64,000 bases of DNA, taken from positions 124,001 through 188,000 of the forward strand of contig JAIQGF010000003.1 in assembly GCA_020072845.1 (NCBI GenBank). Reading direction: 5' to 3'. Position numbers and translations under genes: made by a program. Below the pieces are notes generated by a model, which was not told the origin of the DNA, made no database searches, and saw only the letters and a program-made list of their open reading frames with translations. Positions 59,117 to 64,000 of this stretch are shown here, in pieces; the first letter of the stretch is position 1, and each line of letters opens with the position of its first letter. The stretch is from Terriglobia bacterium. Its GTDB lineage: Bacteria; Acidobacteriota; Terriglobia; Terriglobales; Acidobacteriaceae.

Positions 59117-60025
59117 ATGACCAAAGAAATGGCGCACATTTCGGTCTGCATTTGCACCTTCAGGCGGCCGGATCTGCTCCAGCGCCTGTTGCGCGGACTG
59201 GACGAACAGGAGACGGGCGGATTCTTCACCTATTCCATCGTGGTTGTGGACAACGACGAATTGCAGTCTGCCGAGGCCGTGGTTTCCAATTTTGCAGCCA
59301 CGTCGAGGACCGCGGTCAGATATTGCGTGGAGTCGCAGCAGAACATTGCGCTCGCCCGAAATAAAGCGGTGGCAAACGCGGCCGGCGATTTCGTCGCCTT
59401 CATCGATGATGACGAATTTCCCACCAAGAGTTGGTTACTGACATTATTCACGGCCTGTGGGAAATACGAGGTGGATGGAGTGCTCGGACCGGTGAAGCCG
59501 CACTTTGACGAAAAACCGCCGCAGTGGGTAGTCAGGGGACAATTTTACGACCGGCCGAGCTATCCCACGGGAATGATCATCGACGGCAAAAAAGGACGGA
59601 CCGGGAATGTGCTGCTGAAGAGGGAACTGTTCGCCGCCGCTGGCGCACAGCCCTTCCGGCCGCAGTTTCGCACCGGCGAGGACCAGGACTTTTTCACCCG
59701 CATGATCGAGCTTGGACATCGATTCATCTGGTGCCACGAAGCAATGGCCTACGAAGTTGTACCCCCCCTACGCTGGAAACGTAGTTTCATGTTGCGGCGG
59801 GCCCTGCTGAATGGTGGAGCAGCTGTGCTGCGCAAAAGCTTCGGACCTGTGGAGATTGCGAAGTCGCTCATTGCTGTCCCCACGTACATGGTGGTCCTGC
59901 CCTTTGCCCTGCTGTTGGGACATCACCGCTTTATGAGCATCTTGATCAAACTCTGTGACCACCTCGGGAAGCTCCTTGCTCTTCCGAAGTTGAACCCGAT
60001 GCGGGAGCCTTACATTACCAACTGA
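59117..60025 (+). CDS. Glycosyltransferase family 2
   Basis: A 302-residue GT-A enzyme: ISVCICTFRRPDLLQRLLRGL at the start, the metal-binding IDDDEFPTKSW (about residues 98-108, a DxD-type motif) and RTGEDQDFFTRMIELG as acceptor-side motif. C-terminal hydrophobic helices (VPTYMVVLPFALLLG) suggest membrane association. It ends 8 bp before the epimerase gene. Confidence 0.92.
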   Translation: MTKEMAHISVCICTFRRPDLLQRLLRGLDEQETGGFFTYSIVVVDNDELQSAEAVVSNFAATSRTAVRYCVESQQNIALARNKAVANAAGDFVAFIDDDEFPTKSWLLTLFTACGKYEVDGVLGPVKPHFDEKPPQWVVRGQFYDRPSYPTGMIIDGKKGRTGNVLLKRELFAAAGAQPFRPQFRTGEDQDFFTRMIELGHRFIWCHEAMAYEVVPPLRWKRSFMLRRALLNGGAAVLRKSFGPVEIAKSLIAVPTYMVVLPFALLLGHHRFMSILIKLCDHLGKLLALPKLNPMREPYITN

Positions 60026-60032
60026 GACCGCT

Positions 60033-61103
60033 ATGAACCATACAGAACCACAGTCCTTGATTATCGAGCACGACGATCCGATCCTGATCACCGGCGCTGC
60101 CGGGTTCATTGGATTGCCGGTCGTCGAAAATCTGCTGGAGCGTGGGTTTTCTAACCTGCGCTGTTTTACCAGGTCCAAGGGAGCGGCCCGGCTGGCGACG
60201 CTTGCTGCGCGCTATCCCCGATCGCGAGTTGAAATCATCCAGGGGAATCTGCTGTCGCGCGATGATTGTAGAACCGCAGCGAAAGGCGCGGCCGTCATCT
60301 TCCATCTGGCCGCCGGGCGAGGGGAGAAGCTCGTGCCCGATGCCTTTCTTAACTCCGTGGTCACAACGCGCAACCTGTTGGAGGCCTGCGTCCAGCAGAA
60401 ATGTTTGCGGCGTTTTGTGAACATCAGTTCTTTCACCGTGTATACGAACTCCGGGAAAACGCGGTGGAGAGCGCTGGATGAATCTTGTCCGGTTGAGTCG
60501 CATCCCGAGTTGCGGGGAGATGCCTACACCTATGCCAAGGTCAAGCAGGACGAGATGGTTGCTGACTATGGAAAAAAGTTTGGGATTCCCTACATCCTAG
60601 TCAGGCCCGGCTACGTGTATGGCACCGATGGAAAGGGAGCACTCACCAATCGCGTCGGCATTGGCACCTTCGGCCTCTTCCTGCACTTGGGCGGTTCGAC
60701 TCAGATACCGCTGAGCTACGTAGACAATTGCGCCGAGGCCATTGTGCTGGCCGGCTTGACGCCAGGGGTGGATGGCGAGGTGTTCAACGTCGTCGATGAC
60801 GACCTGCCCTCGAGTCGCAAGCTTTTGCGCTTGTACAAGAGAAATGTAAAGCGGTTTAAGTCTCTCTACGTACCGAAAGCTGCCAGTTATCTGCTCTGCT
60901 ACCTGTGGGAACTTTATTCCGGTTGGTCGGAGGGACAGGTACCGCTGGCTTTCAATCGCAAGGCGTGGCATGCATTCTGGAAGACGACGAGTTACAGCAA
61001 CCAGAAGCTTAAGACCCGCGTCGGATGGTCGCAGATTGTCCCGACAAAAGAAGCGTTACGGCGATACTTCGAAGCCTGCCGCATGGGAGGCGTCAATGCT
61101 TAA
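60033..61103 (+). CDS. NAD-dependent sugar epimerase/dehydratase
   Basis: An extended SDR enzyme of 356 residues: ILITGAAGFIGLPVVENLLERG (Rossmann Gly-rich motif), the catalytic Tyr-x3-Lys in DAYTYAKVKQDE (about residues 168-175), and YVYGTDGKGALTNR. It modifies a nucleotide sugar or a lipid-linked sugar. The C-terminal helices (YLLCYLWELYSG) are hydrophobic. Overlaps the following gene by 8 bp. Confidence 0.9.
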   Translation: MNHTEPQSLIIEHDDPILITGAAGFIGLPVVENLLERGFSNLRCFTRSKGAARLATLAARYPRSRVEIIQGNLLSRDDCRTAAKGAAVIFHLAAGRGEKLVPDAFLNSVVTTRNLLEACVQQKCLRRFVNISSFTVYTNSGKTRWRALDESCPVESHPELRGDAYTYAKVKQDEMVADYGKKFGIPYILVRPGYVYGTDGKGALTNRVGIGTFGLFLHLGGSTQIPLSYVDNCAEAIVLAGLTPGVDGEVFNVVDDDLPSSRKLLRLYKRNVKRFKSLYVPKAASYLLCYLWELYSGWSEGQVPLAFNRKAWHAFWKTTSYSNQKLKTRVGWSQIVPTKEALRRYFEACRMGGVNA

Positions 61104-62265
61104 GATCGGCATCGTCGGATGCGGCAAGATTGCTGATTCCCACGCCGCTCAGATCCAGCGGATCAAGGGTACCGAGATCGTCGGAGTCTGCGACCGTGAG
61201 CCGCTGATGGCGCAGCAACTGTGCGATCGCTTTTCGGTCAAGCAGTCCTTCATGGAGTTGCCGGAACTGCTCGAACGTGCCAAGCCCGACGTGGTCCACA
61301 TCACCACTCCTCCGCAGATTCACTTTGAGGCGGCCAAGCTTTGTTTGCAGGCCGGGTGCCACGTTTACGTCGAGAAGCCATTCACGGTCAACGAACGGGA
61401 AGCCCGCGAACTGATCGCGCTCGCCAATGAGCGAGGGCTCAAACTCACCGCCGGCCACGATAACCAGTTCCGCCGTGCCGCCATTCAAGCGCGAGAACTT
61501 GTGCGTGCGGGGTACCTCGGCGGAAATCCCGTGCACATGGAGAGTTATTTTTGTTATGAGCTGGGACCCGGCGGCTATGCCGGAGTGCTGCTCTCCGACA
61601 AACAGCATTGGGTACGCCGGCTGCCCGGACAATTACTGCACAACGTCATCAGTCACGGCATTGCCAGAATTGCTGAATTCCTCCAAACCGAATCGCCCCA
61701 GGTCATCGCGCATGGGTTTGTTAGCCCCTTCCTGCGCAGCCTGGGGGAACGCGAAATCGTTGACGAGCTGCGGGTCATCATTTCGGAGGAGTGCGGGACC
61801 ACGGCTTACTTTACGTTCTCTTCGCAGATGCGTCCTTCTCTCCATCAGTTTCGTCTTTATGGACCAAAAAACGGTCTGATGGTGGACCAGGATCAGGACA
61901 TCCTGATCAAATTGCCGGGCTTAATGCGCACCAGTTATCTGGAACAGTTCGTAAGCCCGGCGGCAACCGGCTGGCAGTACTTTGGGAACACCTGGAGCAA
62001 CGTGAGGACTTTCTTGCACAGGGATTTCCACCCCAAGGCGGGGATGAAGCACCTGATCGAGAACTTCTACCGCTCGATCCTGGAAGACACTCCGGTGCCG
62101 ATTCCCTACCGCGAGATCATTCTGACCGCCCGGATTATGGATGCGATCTTCACCCAGCTGGCGCAAGGCTCCGAGCGCCAGCGAATCAGCCGGCAGGAGG
62201 GCGAAGAGGCGCCGCTGGCGTATTCCGTTGGGGCAATGGCCGACGATGAGCATTCCAGCAAGTAG
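61096..62265 (+). CDS. Gfo/Idh/MocA family oxidoreductase
   Basis: The ATG at 61096 has GGGAGG upstream. The 389-residue enzyme has KIGIVGCGKIADSHAAQI as its NAD-binding motif and YVEKPFTVNEREARELIALANERGLKLTAGHDNQFRRA with the conserved EKP. Members oxidise or reduce sugar nucleotides, including those of EPS pathways. Operon position after the epimerase supports sugar modification. Confidence 0.92.
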   Translation: MLKIGIVGCGKIADSHAAQIQRIKGTEIVGVCDREPLMAQQLCDRFSVKQSFMELPELLERAKPDVVHITTPPQIHFEAAKLCLQAGCHVYVEKPFTVNEREARELIALANERGLKLTAGHDNQFRRAAIQARELVRAGYLGGNPVHMESYFCYELGPGGYAGVLLSDKQHWVRRLPGQLLHNVISHGIARIAEFLQTESPQVIAHGFVSPFLRSLGEREIVDELRVIISEECGTTAYFTFSSQMRPSLHQFRLYGPKNGLMVDQDQDILIKLPGLMRTSYLEQFVSPAATGWQYFGNTWSNVRTFLHRDFHPKAGMKHLIENFYRSILEDTPVPIPYREIILTARIMDAIFTQLAQGSERQRISRQEGEEAPLAYSVGAMADDEHSSK

Positions 62266-62315
62266 CCTTGGCCTGCCGTTGCCGGGACTGATAGCGCGTC
62301 TCTGAGGAAACCCAA

Positions 62316-63740
62316 GTGCCCCCGACAGTCGCCACTTTCATTTGTTGTGCCGGCATCCTCGGTGTTTTTTGGCTCGACCGCGACCCCAAGTCCCGGACCT
62401 CGCCAGCTCTGTGGATTGCCGTGCTCTGGTTCCTGCTGGCGTGCTCACGCACGCCATCCAGGTGGCTTTACCTGGGCCAAGCTTCGCCGGTGGCTGACGA
62501 GTTGATGGAGGGAGACCCGATAAACAGACTGGTTTATACAAGTCTCATCATCCTCGCATTGCTCGTGGTCCTGAAGAGATACAAGCAAGTCGTGGGCGGG
62601 TTGCGTCACACCTGGCCAATTCTGTTGTTCTTTATCTACTGTCTGGTGAGTCTCATGTGGTCCGACTATCCGGCGGTCGGGTTCAGGCGCTGGAACAAGG
62701 CCATTGCAGACTGGCTGATGGTTCTGATCGTTTGGACCGATCCTCAGCCGCTCACGGCCCTAAAACGGGTCGTTGCGAGAACAGCCTACATTCTGGTTCC
62801 TCTATCGATTTTGTTTATCAGGTACTACCCTGAGATCGGCCGATACTATCACCGCTATCTTGGTACTACCTTCTTTTCTGGCGTTGCACTGGAGAAGAAT
62901 GGGCTCGGAGCAATCTGCCTGCTTTTTGGGCTAGCTTCGGTATGGCGCCTTTTGAACCTGTTTGCCGACGATCCTCAGGACATGCAGCGCAGCCGGCGCC
63001 TCATTGCTCAGGGCGTAGTTCTCGCCATGATCTTTTGGCTGTTCTCAGTTACCGATTCCGTGACCTCGCTCGTCTGCTTTCTATTGGCCAGCCTCCTGCT
63101 AGTGGCGACCCGTTTTCGAGTGTTTGCCAGAAACCGGTTCATGGTCCACTGCTTGGTTCTCTTGATGATAGTGATTCCCGCCTCGATCGCCCTTCTGGAT
63201 TTTAGTCCGGGCGCCCTGCATGCAATGGGAAGAAATTCGACGCTGACCGAGCGCACCGATATATGGGCAGAGGTGGTTAAGCTGAATCCGAACGCGTGGG
63301 TCGGCGCAGGTTACGAAAGCTTCTGGCTTGGCCCGCGATTGGAGACGATGGTCGCCGAGGTTACGCGGTTTTGGGTGCCGAACCAAAGCCACAACGGGTA
63401 CCTGGAGATCTACGCGAATCTGGGGTGGATTGGAGTCGGAGGCCTGGCCGTAGTGTTGGCGTACGGGTATAGGAGGGTGATTCTGGCCTGGCGGCAGAAT
63501 CTGCCGGCAGGCGATCTCATGGTGGCGTACTTCGTAACGGGTGTGGTCTATAACATCACCGAGGCAGCGTTCTTCAGAAATACCTATCCGATCTGGCTGT
63601 TCTTGCTCCTCGCCATTACTATCTCGCAAGTTACAGGGCAACAATCGTCCAGAGAATCGATCACCTCTCACGGCTTTCGCGCAGGATGCGACGGCGTGCG
63701 GGCGAGCGATCCGGGTAACGCTGTCCTTCAGTACAAGTGA
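62316..63740 (+). CDS. O-antigen ligase / Wzy-like polymerase
   Basis: A 474-residue polytopic membrane protein with about 10-11 helices. The long periplasmic loop region holds GRNSTLTERTDIWAEV and VPNQSHNGYLEIYANLGWIG, the Wzy_C/WaaL signature with the conserved His. It joins repeat units or ligates the polymer. GTG start with GAGG upstream; last gene before the terminator. Confidence 0.88.
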   Translation: MPPTVATFICCAGILGVFWLDRDPKSRTSPALWIAVLWFLLACSRTPSRWLYLGQASPVADELMEGDPINRLVYTSLIILALLVVLKRYKQVVGGLRHTWPILLFFIYCLVSLMWSDYPAVGFRRWNKAIADWLMVLIVWTDPQPLTALKRVVARTAYILVPLSILFIRYYPEIGRYYHRYLGTTFFSGVALEKNGLGAICLLFGLASVWRLLNLFADDPQDMQRSRRLIAQGVVLAMIFWLFSVTDSVTSLVCFLLASLLLVATRFRVFARNRFMVHCLVLLMIVIPASIALLDFSPGALHAMGRNSTLTERTDIWAEVVKLNPNAWVGAGYESFWLGPRLETMVAEVTRFWVPNQSHNGYLEIYANLGWIGVGGLAVVLAYGYRRVILAWRQNLPAGDLMVAYFVTGVVYNITEAAFFRNTYPIWLFLLLAITISQVTGQQSSRESITSHGFRAGCDGVRASDPGNAVLQYK

Positions 63741-63741
63741 C

Positions 63742-63769
63742 GTACAGGCGCACGCCACTGTACTTTTTT
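63742..63769 (+). terminator. Rho-independent terminator at the end of the biosynthesis arm
   Basis: GTACAG (63742-63747) pairs with CTGTAC (63758-63763) around a 10-nt loop, followed directly by six T residues. Confidence 0.8.
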
Positions 63770-63949
63770 CGACCCTCCGTCCAGTAGTTTCACAGGTTCG
63801 TATCTCCTACTCTTGCTGCGACAGAAGTCGAGTCCATCCCGCTGGCCGCAGAGTGAGTAAATCAGTTCTACCACGGACCGCCGGCGGGGCAAGCGACCAT
63901 TCTACGGAAGCCCGTGGGCGGTTCCCGTAACACAGAGAGGCGGACGCAG

Positions 63950-64000
63950 ATGTCAAGAAAGATTGTCCTATTCGCAGTCGTAGCCCTAATCGCTCTCATT
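63950..64000 (+). CDS. N-terminus of an exported protein (3' end outside window)
   Basis: ATG with AGAGGCGG upstream opens a frame that reaches the window edge: MSRKIVLFAVVALIALI, the start of a signal peptide. Nothing more can be said. Confidence 0.5.
   Translation, partial: MSRKIVLFAVVALIALI

Noticed and set aside
38717-63740. A flippase (Wzx) gene in the EPS locus
   Set aside because: None of the products has the 12-helix Wzx profile; it may lie beyond the right edge.

Overview
The window is a 64 kb piece of GC-rich bacterial chromosome. Gene content suggests an Acidobacteriota member (class Terriglobia-like). The hints are a PEP-CTERM protein, an extracellular polysaccharide (EPS) locus with separate Wzz, CpsD-like kinase and AAA ATPase genes, M16 peptidase pairs, M48 proteins with N-terminal extensions, a thr operon ordered lysC-thrC-thrB-hom, and dispersed CTCAGGATGAC-type intergenic repeats. 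This assignment is inference; no rRNA or tRNA gene is present to confirm it. I saw no CRISPR array, IS element or prophage.

Layout. 1-10 kb (minus strand): housekeeping and envelope genes: M48 metalloprotease (cut by the window edge), TonB-like protein, YjbQ, FtsK, UppP, an SH3/TPR exported protein and a threonine dehydratase-like enzyme, separated by composite intergenic repeats. 10-15.4 kb: radical SAM protein, Fn3 lipoprotein, a PIN-domain toxin-antitoxin pair, EcsC-family protein, ribonuclease J. 15.4-20.8 kb: threonine operon preceded by what looks like a complete transcription attenuator: promoter, Thr/Ile-rich leader peptide, antiterminator and terminator. 20.8-26.3 kb (minus): a two-gene PEP-CTERM/glycosyltransferase unit and an M16 peptidase pair. 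26.5-31.2 kb: five-gene branched-chain amino-acid-type ABC transporter with a perfect CRP-type palindrome upstream. 31.2-38 kb: DUF72 protein, two tandem Xer-type recombinases, a degenerate HD-GYP membrane protein, an acyl-activating/ACP/acyltransferase fusion.

38.7-64 kb is an exopolysaccharide locus. Its minus arm (48.5 to 40.4 kb) carries a Fis-type regulator with a ruined AAA+ core, Wza-like export protein, outer-membrane barrel, Wzz-like chain-length protein, AAA ATPase, BY-kinase and a GGDEF-like/sugar-transferase fusion. Its plus arm (49.4 to 63.7 kb) starts with a NusG/RfaH-like factor and continues with an aminotransferase, two nucleotide-sugar dehydrogenases (one AlgD-like), three glycosyltransferases, an alpha/alpha-barrel protein, a deacetylase-like protein, an epimerase, a Gfo/Idh oxidoreductase and an O-antigen-ligase/polymerase, and ends at a clear terminator. 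The roughly 940-bp divergent region between the arms holds sigma-54-like promoters, a duplicated palindrome and other inverted repeats. The AlgD-like enzyme suggests a uronic-acid-containing polymer; the deacetylase-like proteins suggest it is modified.

The best candidates for something new are the Thr/Ile attenuator outside Proteobacteria, the catalytically ruined NtrC-type regulator next to sigma-54-like promoters and paired palindromes, and the tiny PEP-CTERM protein co-transcribed with a glycosyltransferase.
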